Origin: DATLGB01 sp964242305
GTDB taxonomy: Bacteria > Actinomycetota > Thermoleophilia > Solirubrobacterales > Solirubrobacteraceae
Assembly (NCBI GenBank): GCA_964242305.1
Contig: CAXTBB010000018.1
Coordinates: 8,854-72,853 of the forward strand
Length of the DNA stretch: 64,000 nucleotides
Reading direction: 5' to 3'
Positions 34,315 to 42,973 of this stretch are shown here, in pieces. Below the pieces are notes generated by a model that made no database searches, was not told where the DNA came from, and worked only from the letters and a program-made list of their open reading frames with translations. The translations under genes and the position numbers were made by a program. Positions within the stretch are counted from its first letter, which is position 1. Each line of letters starts with the position of its first letter.

Positions 34315-34447
34315 TGCGAAGCCTCCGGGAGGGAGAGGTCGGATGGTGGCGGCAGTCAATCTCCGCCAGGAGGCGCGCATGTGTCCATTCGGTGGCGGTC
34401 ACCGCGCGTTGACACGCGGCGGGGCACGCGGGAGTTCAGTCCGGCCC

Positions 34448-35545
34448 ATGACCCACACCGCACACCGACTGCGCCTGCTGGTCGGCGCCACCTTCCTGCT
34501 CATGCTCCTCACCGCCGCAAGCGCTCTCGCCGCCCCCGTCAAACCGACGATTTACGGCCATCGCGGCGCCGCCGGCTACCGGCCGGAGCACACGCTCGCC
34601 GCGTACCGGCTCGGCGCGCGGATGGGCGCGGACTACATCGAGCCTGACCTGGTCTCCACCAAGGACGGCGTGCTCGTCGCGCGCCACGAGCCGGCGATCG
34701 GCGCCACCACCGACGTCGCGGACCATCCCGAGTTCGCCGACCGCCGTACGACGAAGGTCATCGACGGCGTCACCTACGCCAACGACTGGTTCACCGACGA
34801 CTTCACGCTCGCAGAGCTCAAGACGCTCTATGCCAAGGAGCGCCTCCCCGACGTGCGCCAGCGCAACACGATCTACAACAAGCGTTACCGGATCCCGACC
34901 TTCCAGGAGGTCATCGACGTGCGCACCCAGCTCTCAAAGGAGTTGCACCGCAAGGTCGGCCTGGTGCCTGAGCTCAAGCACTCGACGTACTTCAGCTCGG
35001 AGGGCCTCGGCCTCGAGGCGCCCTTCGTCAAGATGCTGCGCCGCAACAAGATCGCCAGCGCGCAGGGCAAGGTCACGGTGCAGTCCTTCGAGCTCTCCAA
35101 CCTCAAGCTGCTCAACAAGCAGCTCTCTGGCGTGCCGCTCGTCCAGCTCCTCGACGCTCCCGGCCTCAGGCCGGGGGACGTGCTCGCCGCGGGCGGGACG
35201 CTCACCTACGGGCAGATGGCCACACCCGAGGGATTGCGCGCGATCCGCAGCTACGCCGACGTCGCCGCACCCTCGAAGGACTACATCGTCCCGCGTGACC
35301 CCACGACGGGAGTCTCCCTCGCGCCCACGTCGTTCATCGACGACGCGCACGCTGCGCACCTTCAGGTCGTCGCGTACACGTTCCGCAACGAGAACCAGTA
35401 CCTCCCGGCTCAGCTGCGCTCGAGTGCCAACCCATTCGAGTACGGCGACGCCCTTGCGGAGTACCGGCTGTTCTTCGACCTCGGGATCGACGGGATCTTC
35501 TCCGACAACCCCGACACCGCCAAGATCGCGCGCGACGACGAGTAG
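34448..35545 (+). CDS. Secreted glycerophosphodiester phosphodiesterase
   Basis: 365 residues with a signal peptide ending near ASALA (residue 28). The GDPD catalytic block YGHRGAAGYRPEHTLAAY starts at residue 36 (His38), and the metal-binding YIEPDLVSTKDGVLVARHEP follows. The long insert (about residues 80-150) is typical of GlpQ-type enzymes. It cleaves glycerophosphodiesters to glycerol-3-phosphate plus an alcohol, outside the membrane. Divergent from the phytase-like gene across 133 bp, so both may respond to phosphate supply; I see no clear PHO box. Confidence 0.9.
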   Translation: MTHTAHRLRLLVGATFLLMLLTAASALAAPVKPTIYGHRGAAGYRPEHTLAAYRLGARMGADYIEPDLVSTKDGVLVARHEPAIGATTDVADHPEFADRRTTKVIDGVTYANDWFTDDFTLAELKTLYAKERLPDVRQRNTIYNKRYRIPTFQEVIDVRTQLSKELHRKVGLVPELKHSTYFSSEGLGLEAPFVKMLRRNKIASAQGKVTVQSFELSNLKLLNKQLSGVPLVQLLDAPGLRPGDVLAAGGTLTYGQMATPEGLRAIRSYADVAAPSKDYIVPRDPTTGVSLAPTSFIDDAHAAHLQVVAYTFRNENQYLPAQLRSSANPFEYGDALAEYRLFFDLGIDGIFSDNPDTAKIARDDE

Positions 35546-35560
35546 CGCCGGGCGGTTGAT

Positions 35561-35588
35561 GCGTGCCCGGGCGGCCGCCCGGGTACGC
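35561..35588 (+). terminator. 28-bp palindrome after the phosphodiesterase gene
   Basis: CCCGGGCGG/CCGCCCGGG (35566-35583) is an exact 18-bp palindrome, extended by GCGT/ACGC arms (35561-35564, 35585-35588) with one wobble pair between. It lies 16 bases after the phosphodiesterase stop and about 30 before the permease start. It is probably a terminator without a T-run. Confidence 0.55.
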
Positions 35589-35616
35589 GCTCCTCCAGTC
35601 CTGAAGGAGGAGAGGG

Positions 35617-37215
35617 ATGTACAAGCAGGTGCTGGATCCCGTCGGGGACTCGCTCGGCCTGTCCTCGTTGCTGGCTGTCGTGCCCCTGGTGGCACTGTTC
35701 GTGCTGCTCGGCGTCATCCGGATGAAGGCGCAGTGGGCGGCGATGATCGCGCTCGGGGTGGCGCTCGTCGTCGCCATCGCGATCTACGGGATGCCGGTCG
35801 GGCAGGCCGGCGACGCCGCGCTGGAGGGCGCGGTGTTCGGCCTCTTTCCGATCATCTGGATCGTCATCAACGCCCTGTGGATCTTCAACATGACGGAGGC
35901 GACGGGGCACTTCGCGACGCTGCGCCGGGCCTTCAGCTCCGTGTCGGACGACCAGCGCGTCCAGGTCGTGCTGATCGCGTTCTCCTTCGGCGCGCTGCTG
36001 GAGGCGCTGGCCGGCTTCGGGACGCCCGTCGCCATCTGCGGGTCCATCCTCGTCGGCCTCGGCTTCAAGCCGATGAAGGCGGCGGCGGTGGCGCTCGTGG
36101 CCGACACCGCCCCCGTTGCGTTCGGCGCGATCGCCATCCCGATCACCACCCTCGCCGAGGTCACCGGCCTCCCCAAGGACGACCTCAGCGCGATGGTCGG
36201 CCGCCAGTGCCCGCTGCTGGCGCTGATGATCCCCTTCGTGCTCATCTTCATGATCGACGGCCGGCGCGGGCTGAAGGCCGCCTGGCCCGCCGCGCTCACG
36301 GCCGGCCTCGCCTTCGCCGTCGTGCAGTTCGTGTCGTCGAACTACATCTCCGCGGAGCTGACCGACATCCTCGCGTCGCTCGCCTCCGCCGGCGCCCTGC
36401 TCGCGCTGGTGACCGTGTGGACGCCGGCCGACGTGGTCCGCACGGAGAAGGTGCAGGAGGACGAGGGTCCGCCCACGCGGGCGGAGACGATGACCGCTTT
36501 CCTGCCCTACGCCATCATCATCCTCGTCCTCGGCGTGTGCAGCCTGAGCGGAGTCATGACGCAGCTCGACAAAGCCACCCAGGAGTTCCAGTGGCCCGGC
36601 CTCAACGTGACCAACCCGGACGGTGACGCGCTCACCAGCCTGACCTTCAAGTTCAACATCCTCACGGCCGCCGGGACGCAGCTGTTCGTCTGCGGGTTCA
36701 TCGTCGCCGCGGTGCTCCGGGTCGCCCCGCGCCGGGCATTGGCGATCTACGGCAGCACGCTGGCCAAGCTCGCCTCCGCCATCGTCACCGTGGCGTCCGT
36801 GCTCGGGCTCGCGTACGTGATGAACCTCTCCGGCCAGACGGTGACGCTGGGGACGTGGGCGGCCGGCGCGGGCGGGTTCTTCGCCTTCCTGTCGCCGCTG
36901 ATCGGCTGGTTCGGGACGGCGGTGACCGGCTCGGACACGTCGACCAACTCGCTGTTCGGCGCGCTGCAGGTGGCGGCGGCCAAGAACGCCGACCTGTCCC
37001 CGACCCTGCTCGCCGCCGCCAACAGCTCGGGCGGCGTGCTGGCCAAGATGGTCTCCCCGCAGAACCTCGCCATCGGCGCCGCCGCCGTCGGGCTGGCCGG
37101 CCGCGAGGGCGACCTCTTCCGCAAGGTGGTCGGCTGGAGCCTCGCGCTCGTGCTGATCATGTGCGTGCTCGTCTACCTGCAGTCGACCGCCGTGCTGAGC
37201 TGGATGGTCCCCTAG
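35617..37215 (+). CDS. L-lactate permease family transporter
   Basis: 532 residues, an integral membrane protein with about 13 hydrophobic segments. The N-terminal half has the LctP-type stretch ALWIFNMTEATGHFATLRRA and the loop LLEALAGFGTPVAICG; the C-terminal half has TAVTGSDTSTNSLFGALQ and the SGGVLAKMVSPQNLAIG block, all characteristic of the LctP/GlcA family. It imports lactate, glycolate or a related 2-hydroxy acid with protons. AAGGAGGAGA precedes the ATG by 4 bases. It is a single gene; its stop overlaps that of the convergent helicase by 3 bp. Confidence 0.92.
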   Translation: MYKQVLDPVGDSLGLSSLLAVVPLVALFVLLGVIRMKAQWAAMIALGVALVVAIAIYGMPVGQAGDAALEGAVFGLFPIIWIVINALWIFNMTEATGHFATLRRAFSSVSDDQRVQVVLIAFSFGALLEALAGFGTPVAICGSILVGLGFKPMKAAAVALVADTAPVAFGAIAIPITTLAEVTGLPKDDLSAMVGRQCPLLALMIPFVLIFMIDGRRGLKAAWPAALTAGLAFAVVQFVSSNYISAELTDILASLASAGALLALVTVWTPADVVRTEKVQEDEGPPTRAETMTAFLPYAIIILVLGVCSLSGVMTQLDKATQEFQWPGLNVTNPDGDALTSLTFKFNILTAAGTQLFVCGFIVAAVLRVAPRRALAIYGSTLAKLASAIVTVASVLGLAYVMNLSGQTVTLGTWAAGAGGFFAFLSPLIGWFGTAVTGSDTSTNSLFGALQVAAAKNADLSPTLLAAANSSGGVLAKMVSPQNLAIGAAAVGLAGREGDLFRKVVGWSLALVLIMCVLVYLQSTAVLSWMVP

Positions 37216-39692
37216 GACGCGAAGGACTGCGTGACGACGACGGGCTCGCCGGCGGCGTCGGAGGCGTCGAGGTCGACGGTGGCCACGATCGCCCAGTCGT
37301 GGTGGCCCCCGGGGTCGTCGATGATCTGGCGCACGCGCCACGAGCGCGGGTCGGCGCGGTCGACGATGAGCAGTTCGGGCGACCGCGCCGCCGGGCCGTC
37401 GCCGAGCGTCTCGTGCTGGTCCCAGTAGGCGCCGAGGGCGGCCTCCCAGTCGATGCCGTCGTCGATCCGCTTGAGCTCCTCGAAGCGGTCGCGGGCGGCG
37501 AGCTTGACGCGCAGGAACATCGCGTTGCGGACCATGACGGCGAAGGCGCGCACGTTGCCGGTGACGGGGCGCTCGGGCGGTGCCTCGCCCGCGACCGCCC
37601 GCTCCACCGCCGCCGGATCGGTCAGCGCCGCCCACTCGTCCAGCAGCGACGAGTCGATCTGGCGCACCGTCTCCCCGAGCCACTCCTCGATGTCGTCGAG
37701 CTCGTCGGTCTTGACGCGGTCGGGGACGGTCTGGCGCAGCGCCCGGTAGGCGTCGCTGAGGTACCTGAGCACGAGGCCCTCCGAGCGCGCGATCCCGTAG
37801 AAGGCGATCAGCTCGGTGAACGTGCGCCCGCTCTCGTACATGTCGCGCACGACCGACTTGGGGGAGAGGTCGTCCTCCGAGACCCACGGGTGCTTCTCGC
37901 GGTACCGGCGCAGTGCCTGCATCAGGCCCTCGGCGAGCGGCTGCGGGTAGGTGACCTCCTCCAGCAGCTCCATCCGCTCCTCGTACTCGATGCCGTCGGC
38001 CTTCATCTCCGCCACCGCCTCGCCGCGCGCCGCGTGCCGCTGGGCCAGGAGCAGCGTCATCGGCGGGTCGAGCACCGCCTCGACCACCGAGACCACGTCC
38101 AGGGCGTACGTCGGCGCCTCCGGGTCGAGGACGTCGAACGCCGCCAGGGCGAAGTGGGCCAGCTCCTGGTTGAGCGCGAAGTCGTCGGGGAGGTCGACGG
38201 TCAGCACGTAGCGGCGGCCGAACAGGTCGACCTCGCCGAGCCGGGTCAGGATGCCGGACTCGAGCAGCTCTTCCGTCAGCGACACCGCCTGCTCGCCCAG
38301 CCGCCGGCGGCCGCGCTCGTCCTCGTGGTTGTCCTCCAGCAGCGCACGCAGCGTGGCCTCCGGATCGGCGCGCTGCTGGATGACGTTGAGCAGCATCGCG
38401 TGGTTGACGCGCATGCGCGAGACGAGCGCCTCCGGCGTCGCGTCGCGCAAGCGCGCGAACGTCTCCTCCGTCCAGGACACCTCGCCGTCCGCGGGCTTGA
38501 CGCGCTGCACCCGCTTGCGCTTCTTCTCGTCGTCACCCGCCTTGGCGAGCCGGCGCGCGTTCTCGATCGCGTGCTCGGGCCCCTGCACGACGACGTAGCC
38601 GGCGGTGTCGAACCCGGCCCGCCCGGCGCGCCCCGCGATCTGGTGGAACTCGCGCACCTTGAGCAGCCGGTGCTTGGTCCCGTCGAACTTCGCCAGCCCG
38701 GTGAAGACGACGGTGCGGATGGGGACGTTGATGCCGACGCCGAGCGTGTCGGTCCCGCAGATCACCTTCAGCAGGCCGGTCTGGGCGAGCTGCTCGACGA
38801 GGCGCCGGTAGCGCGGCAGCATCCCCGCGTGGTGGACGCCGATGCCGGCGCGCACGAGCCGGGACAGCGTCCTGCCGAAGCCGGCGCTGAAGCGGAAGCC
38901 GCCGATGGCGTCGGCGATCGCGTCACGCTCCTCGCGCGAGCAGAACTTCGCGCTCAGCAGCGACTGCGCGCGCTCCAAGGCCGACGCCTGCGTGAAGTGG
39001 ACGACGTAGGCCGGCGCCCGGTCGACCGCGACGAGCTCCTCCAGCAGCTCGTGCAGCGGCTGCAGTGACCACGAGAACAGCAGCGGGACGGGCCGCTCGG
39101 CGTCGTCGACGACCGCGGTCTCGCGCCCCGTGCGCCCGGTCAGGTCGTCGCCCAGCGACCGGACGTCGCCGAGCGTGGCCGACATGAGCAGGAACTGGGC
39201 CTGGGGCAGCATCAGGATCGGGACCTGCCAGGCCCAGCCGCGGTCGGGCTCGGCGTAGAAGTGGAACTCGTCCATGACCACCTGGCCGAGGTCGGCGCCC
39301 GCCCCCTCACGCAGGGCGACGTTGGCCAGCACCTCGGCGGTGCAGCACACGATCGGCGCGTCCGCGTTGACCGACGCGTCGCCCGTCACCATCCCCACGT
39401 TGGTCGCTCCGAAGATCGCGCACAGGGCGAAGAACTTCTCCGACACGAGCGCCTTGATCGGCGCCGTGTAGTAGGTGCGGCGCCCGTCGGCGAGGGCGGC
39501 GAAGTGAGCGGCGACGGCGACCATGGACTTGCCGGACCCGGTCGGCGTGGCCAGGATCACGTTGGCCCCGCTGAACAGCTCGATCGCGGCCTCCTCCTGG
39601 TGCGGGTAGAGCGCGAGGCCCTGCTCCTCCGCCCAGCCCAGGAACGCCTCGTAGACCGAGTCGGCGGTCGACTCCCCCGGAAGGACGTCCAT
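37212..39692 (-). CDS. Ski2-like DEAD/DEAH-box helicase (DUF3516 type)
   Basis: 826 residues. Helicase motifs in order: ATPTGSGKS (I, about residue 51), YYTAPIKAL (Ia), DEFHFY (II), MSATLGD (III), then the second RecA domain with HHAGMLPRYRRLVEQ and GRAGRAG (VI). The C-terminal 350 residues fit the DUF3516-type accessory region of actinobacterial RNA helicases. It probably unwinds RNA or RNA-DNA structures. The start is uncertain: ATG 39692 gives MDVLPGES, but an in-frame start at 39755 would add 21 residues with no motif. It stands alone. Confidence 0.9.
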   Translation of the reverse strand: MDVLPGESTADSVYEAFLGWAEEQGLALYPHQEEAAIELFSGANVILATPTGSGKSMVAVAAHFAALADGRRTYYTAPIKALVSEKFFALCAIFGATNVGMVTGDASVNADAPIVCCTAEVLANVALREGAGADLGQVVMDEFHFYAEPDRGWAWQVPILMLPQAQFLLMSATLGDVRSLGDDLTGRTGRETAVVDDAERPVPLLFSWSLQPLHELLEELVAVDRAPAYVVHFTQASALERAQSLLSAKFCSREERDAIADAIGGFRFSAGFGRTLSRLVRAGIGVHHAGMLPRYRRLVEQLAQTGLLKVICGTDTLGVGINVPIRTVVFTGLAKFDGTKHRLLKVREFHQIAGRAGRAGFDTAGYVVVQGPEHAIENARRLAKAGDDEKKRKRVQRVKPADGEVSWTEETFARLRDATPEALVSRMRVNHAMLLNVIQQRADPEATLRALLEDNHEDERGRRRLGEQAVSLTEELLESGILTRLGEVDLFGRRYVLTVDLPDDFALNQELAHFALAAFDVLDPEAPTYALDVVSVVEAVLDPPMTLLLAQRHAARGEAVAEMKADGIEYEERMELLEEVTYPQPLAEGLMQALRRYREKHPWVSEDDLSPKSVVRDMYESGRTFTELIAFYGIARSEGLVLRYLSDAYRALRQTVPDRVKTDELDDIEEWLGETVRQIDSSLLDEWAALTDPAAVERAVAGEAPPERPVTGNVRAFAVMVRNAMFLRVKLAARDRFEELKRIDDGIDWEAALGAYWDQHETLGDGPAARSPELLIVDRADPRSWRVRQIIDDPGGHHDWAIVATVDLDASDAAGEPVVVTQSFAS

Positions 39693-39811
39693 GAGGCTCA
39701 CCGGGGAAGCGTACGCCTCGCTACCGGCATCGCTCAGCGGGCCACCTGCCGGCAATCCGCACCGTCCGGGTCACGAGCACACGGCGTCACTAGGCGATAC
39801 GGTCGGCCGGC

Positions 39812-40183
39812 ATGGGCGATGCTCGCGTCGACGCCTTCATCGCCGGGCTGCCCGGCTGGCAGCAGGCCGTCTGCCGGCGCGTCCGCGCGCTCGTGCACGA
39901 GGCCGACCCCGAGATGGAGGAGACGATCAAGCGGACCGACCGCCCGTACTTCGTCCTGCGCGGCAACGTCGCCGCCCTGCAGGCGACCAAGGACCACGTC
40001 AACGTGTTCCTCTACGACCCCGGCGTCGAGGACCCGGCCGGCATCATCAACCGGGGCCACGACGCGAAGACGGGCCGCCAGATCGCCGTCTACGAGGGCG
40101 ACACGCTCGACGAGGACGCGTTCCGCGCGATCATCCGGCAGATCGCCGATCGCAACCGCGCGGGGGGCTGGCGCAGGCTCTAA
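39812..40183 (+). CDS. DUF1801-family protein
   Basis: 123 residues. The order of features (AFIAGLPGWQQAVCRRVRALVHEADPEM, then PYFVLRGNVAALQATKDHVNVFLYD) fits the small YdhG/DUF1801 fold, whose biochemical role is not established. No signal or membrane segment. Convergent with the cupin gene; their stop codons overlap. Confidence 0.8.
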   Translation: MGDARVDAFIAGLPGWQQAVCRRVRALVHEADPEMEETIKRTDRPYFVLRGNVAALQATKDHVNVFLYDPGVEDPAGIINRGHDAKTGRQIAVYEGDTLDEDAFRAIIRQIADRNRAGGWRRL

Positions 40184-40548
40184 GCCGGGAGGCCGATGCG
40201 GCGGTCGAAGCCGGCCGGCGCGTGCACGTTGAGCATGCGGACCGGCTCGTCGCCGTCGTTGCGGAAGCCGTGGAGAACGCCCGGTGGCACGAGCACGAAC
40301 GTCCCCGGCGGGGCGAGCACGTCCTCATCGCCCAGCGTGAACGTCATCGTGCCCGCGAGCATGAAGAAGGCGTCGTCCTCCTCGGCGTGGACGTGCGCCT
40401 CCAGCACCCGGCCCGGCACGATGTCGATGATGCCGAGCGTGAAGCGGGGGGTGTCCGCGGTCCGGGCCAGGAACTCGACGTTGCCGATGCGGTGGCCCTC
40501 CCCGGGTGGGATGACGATCGCGGACGGGTGTTGGTTCGACGGGGTCAT
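40180..40548 (-). CDS. Small cupin-domain protein
   Basis: 122 residues of a single cupin barrel. The first motif is the segment EAHVHAEEDDAFFMLAGTM (metal-ligand His and Glu), the second is PPGVLHGFRNDG with its His. The ATG giving MTPSNQHPSAI was chosen because the longer frame overlaps the divergent gene. Function unknown; such proteins are isomerases, dioxygenases or sensors. Confidence 0.8.
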   Translation of the reverse strand: MTPSNQHPSAIVIPPGEGHRIGNVEFLARTADTPRFTLGIIDIVPGRVLEAHVHAEEDDAFFMLAGTMTFTLGDEDVLAPPGTFVLVPPGVLHGFRNDGDEPVRMLNVHAPAGFDRRIGLPA

Positions 40549-40582
40549 CAGCGGTAGGGCGCGGGAGCGTATTCTGGCGGCC

Positions 40583-41008
40583 ATGAACCTCAGAGAGACG
40601 GTCGGGCTCGCGGTGGTCCAGCTGCACCGCGGGATCTACAACCTCAGCGGCGGGCGCCTGCTCTCCAACGTCATGGGCATGACCGTCCTCGAGCTCACGA
40701 CGACCGGGGCGAAGAGCGGCAAGCCGCGGACGGCGATGCTGACCGCGCCGATCCGCCACGACGGCAACCTCGTGATCGTGGCCTCACGCGGCGGCGACGT
40801 CCGCCACCCCGCCTGGTACCACAACCTCAAGGCCAACCCGCAGGTCAAGGTGAAGGTCAAGGGCTCCGAGCAGACGATGACCGCCCGCGTCCTGCCGCGC
40901 GAGGAGCGCGACCGGCTGTGGCCGGAGGTCACGAAGTCCTACAAGGGCTACGCGGGCTACGCGGAGAAGACCGACCGCGTCATCCCACTCGTCGTGCTGG
41001 AGCCCTGA
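40583..41008 (+). CDS. F420-dependent nitroreductase/quinone reductase (Ddn-like)
   Basis: 141 residues of the split beta-barrel DUF385 family: LELTTTGAKSGKPRTAML near residue 32, LVIVASRGGDVRHPAWYHNL near residue 57, then NPQVKVKV. These match the deazaflavin-binding pattern of mycobacterial Ddn. It probably reduces quinones or nitro groups with reduced F420 at the membrane. Together with the three LLM proteins it shows that this organism makes F420. Confidence 0.88.
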   Translation: MNLRETVGLAVVQLHRGIYNLSGGRLLSNVMGMTVLELTTTGAKSGKPRTAMLTAPIRHDGNLVIVASRGGDVRHPAWYHNLKANPQVKVKVKGSEQTMTARVLPREERDRLWPEVTKSYKGYAGYAEKTDRVIPLVVLEP

Positions 41009-41067
41009 CCACAAGCGATCAGGATCGGAGAAACGATCGGCGCGGATCGCACCTAGCATCGCGGCGC

Positions 41068-41304
41068 ATGAAGACAATGACGTGCCGGCAGCTCGGCGGA
41101 CCGTGCGACCACGCACATCGCGGCGAGGACGCCAACGAGGTCATCAAGGCCCAGGACGCGCACCTCAAGGAGCGCGTCGCCGCGGGCGACGAGGCCCATC
41201 GGGAGGCGCACGACGAGATGCGCGGCCGGTGGAAGCATCCGGTCGCCGGCATGGGCTGGTACCGGACCGCGAAGAAGACCTTCGCGAGCCTTCCGGACGA
41301 GTGA
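41068..41304 (+). CDS. Small predicted metal-binding protein (DUF1059-like)
   Basis: 78 residues. The N-terminus MKTMTCRQLGGPCDHAHRGE, with two Cys and two His, fits the DUF1059 family, thought to bind a metal. The rest is a charged helix (VIKAQDAHLKERVAAGDEAHRE) and a short tail. It starts 59 bases after the Ddn-like gene and may be co-transcribed. Confidence 0.75.
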   Translation: MKTMTCRQLGGPCDHAHRGEDANEVIKAQDAHLKERVAAGDEAHREAHDEMRGRWKHPVAGMGWYRTAKKTFASLPDE

Positions 41305-41313
41305 CCCGGCGAC

Positions 41314-41538
41314 TCAGCCGACGCGTCGCGGGCGCAGGCCCATCGTGCGCACGCGCGGTGGGAGCGTGTCGAGGTCGTGATGGTCGAGGGCGGCGTACGC
41401 CGTCGGCGCCTGACCGACGATCTCCGCGAAGCGCGTGCTGAACGAGCCCAGTGACGTGTAGCCGACGGCCCGGCAGGCGTCGGAGACCGACGCTCCCGCG
41501 CGCAGGTACACCAGATCGGCCACGGCCTCGGGCGTCAT
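41314..41538 (-). pseudogene. AraC-type HTH fragment
   Basis: 74 residues that match only the second half of an AraC DNA-binding domain (ASVSDACRAVGYTSLGSFSTRF followed by GQAPTAY). The first helix-turn-helix and any sensor domain are absent, and the ATG overlaps the stop of the damaged VOC gene. Half an AraC domain is not expected to bind DNA specifically, so this is probably a truncated remnant. Confidence 0.6.
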
Positions 41539-41933
41539 GCCCGGGCGATGCGCACGAGGTTGCCGGACGGGTCGCGGACCGCGCAGTCACGGACCCCCCC
41601 AGAACCGGTCCTCCGGCTCGGACAGCACCTCGGCGCCCGACGCCTTCAGCGCAGCGAACGTCGCGTCGAGGTCGTCACTGCGGAAGATGGCCGCCTGCAG
41701 CGATCCCTGGGTGACGATGGCCAGCAGGGCGTCGCCCTCCTTCGGAGAGCGCCCGCCGTGAGGATGCGAGAGGACGATGCCGACGTCCCGCCCCGGCGCG
41801 CCGACGGTCACCCAGCGATAGCCGTTCGACGAGACGTCGTTGCGCACCTCCAGCCCCAGCGCGTCCCGGAGAAGGCCAGCGCCGCCTCCGGATCGTGCAC
41901 GGACATGAACATCGTCGCGACGGTCACGGACAT
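41535..41933 (-). pseudogene. VOC-family (glyoxalase-like) gene with two frameshifts
   Basis: Reading from ATG 41933 gives SVTVATMFMSVHDPEAALAF, a normal VOC start. The frame then breaks near 41873-41876, where one base appears to be missing in what should read FYRDALGLEVRND. It continues as a clean VOC protein (GYRWVTVGAPGRDVGIVLSH ... AAIFRSDDLDATFAALKASG). It breaks again at the run of seven G (complement of 41594-41600), where one G too many separates FWG from VRDCAVRDPSGNLVRIA. The two errors cancel, and the restored protein is 132 residues. Either two indel sequencing errors or a young pseudogene. Confidence 0.75.
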
Positions 41934-41944
41934 GCGCCCGGAAC

Positions 41945-42973
41945 CTAAGCCGCCGCCCAGCCGCCCATCACGTCGGCCTCCTGGCGGCCGAGAACGGGGT
42001 GGAACTCGATCGCCGGGGAGTTGCGGCTCGCCGGGGTGACACGGCCCAGCGCCTCGGCCATCGCGCGGACGTGGTGGGGGCCACCGCCGCAGCAGATGCC
42101 GATGTAGTCGACGCCGAGGTCGCTTGCGTGCTCGGCGAACGCCGCCATCTCGTAGCGCGAGCAGGCGAAGCACTCGAGCTCGATCGGGAAGGCGCGGCGC
42201 CCGTCCTCGTGGGTGAGCGACTCGAAGGCCGGGACTGCGGTCGAGGTCCGGTACGGGACGGGCTGGGTCGCGACCGCGCAGTCGACGGCGCCGCGGACCT
42301 GCGCGAGCAGCGGCAGCATCGTCTCCGGGCCGCGTGAGCAGTTGAGGCCGACGATCGTCGCGCCCGCGTCGGCGAGCATCTTGCACGCCGTGACGTAGTC
42401 GTAGCCGTCGTAGGTGTGCGTCGGGTGCACGCTGGCGAACGTGACCATCGCGTCGAGGCCGAAGGACTGGCAGACCTCGAGGCCGATCAGCGCCTCCTCG
42501 GCGAAGTCGTTCGTCTCGGCGACGACGAAGTCGACCCCCTCCTCGACCGCCCAGCCGAGCTGCTCCTCGTACTGCGCGCGGACGATCGCACCTGTGCGCT
42601 TGGCGTCCTGCGGGTCGTAGGACCACGTGTTGCAGATGTTGGCCGCGACGAGCGCGCCGCCCTCGGCCGCGACGGTGTTGGCCATGCGGACCGCGGAGCG
42701 GTTCATCTCCTCCAGGTCACCCGCGCGGCCGACGACGGCGAGCTTGTCCCGGTGCGCGTAGTAGGTCAGCGCGACCATCACGTCCGACCCCGCGTTCAGG
42801 AACTCGCGGTGCAACTGCAGGACGGCCTCGGGCGCGTCGAGGAGCACCTCGGGCACGAACGGGCCGGCCTTGACGTAGCCGCGGCGCTCGAGCTCGAAGA
42901 TGTAGCCCTCGGCGCCGAGGACGATGCCGTCAGAGAGACGTTGCTGCAGGGTCCGGGACGACGGTCGAGTCAT
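41945..42973 (-). CDS. Homocysteine S-methyltransferase family protein
   Basis: 342 residues, TIM barrel of the BHMT/MmuM type. The zinc-binding Cys residues are in VGLNCSRGP and IGICCGGGPHH; the N-terminal LGAEGYIFELERRGYV replaces the usual DGGMGTELERRG. The ATG at 42973 has GGAGGT 7 bases upstream. It moves a methyl group from a betaine or S-methyl donor to a thiol. Its 5' end overlaps the flavoprotein gene by 44 bp. In this cluster the donor may be an N-methylated amino acid. Confidence 0.87.
   Translation of the reverse strand: MTRPSSRTLQQRLSDGIVLGAEGYIFELERRGYVKAGPFVPEVLLDAPEAVLQLHREFLNAGSDVMVALTYYAHRDKLAVVGRAGDLEEMNRSAVRMANTVAAEGGALVAANICNTWSYDPQDAKRTGAIVRAQYEEQLGWAVEEGVDFVVAETNDFAEEALIGLEVCQSFGLDAMVTFASVHPTHTYDGYDYVTACKMLADAGATIVGLNCSRGPETMLPLLAQVRGAVDCAVATQPVPYRTSTAVPAFESLTHEDGRRAFPIELECFACSRYEMAAFAEHASDLGVDYIGICCGGGPHHVRAMAEALGRVTPASRNSPAIEFHPVLGRQEADVMGGWAAA

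Noticed and set aside
35410..37887. Very long open frame on the minus strand opposite the lactate permease
   Set aside because: The protein is low-complexity, rich in Arg, Gly, Asp, His and Glu with no motif; the plus strand has a clear membrane transporter. Long antisense frames are expected at this GC content.
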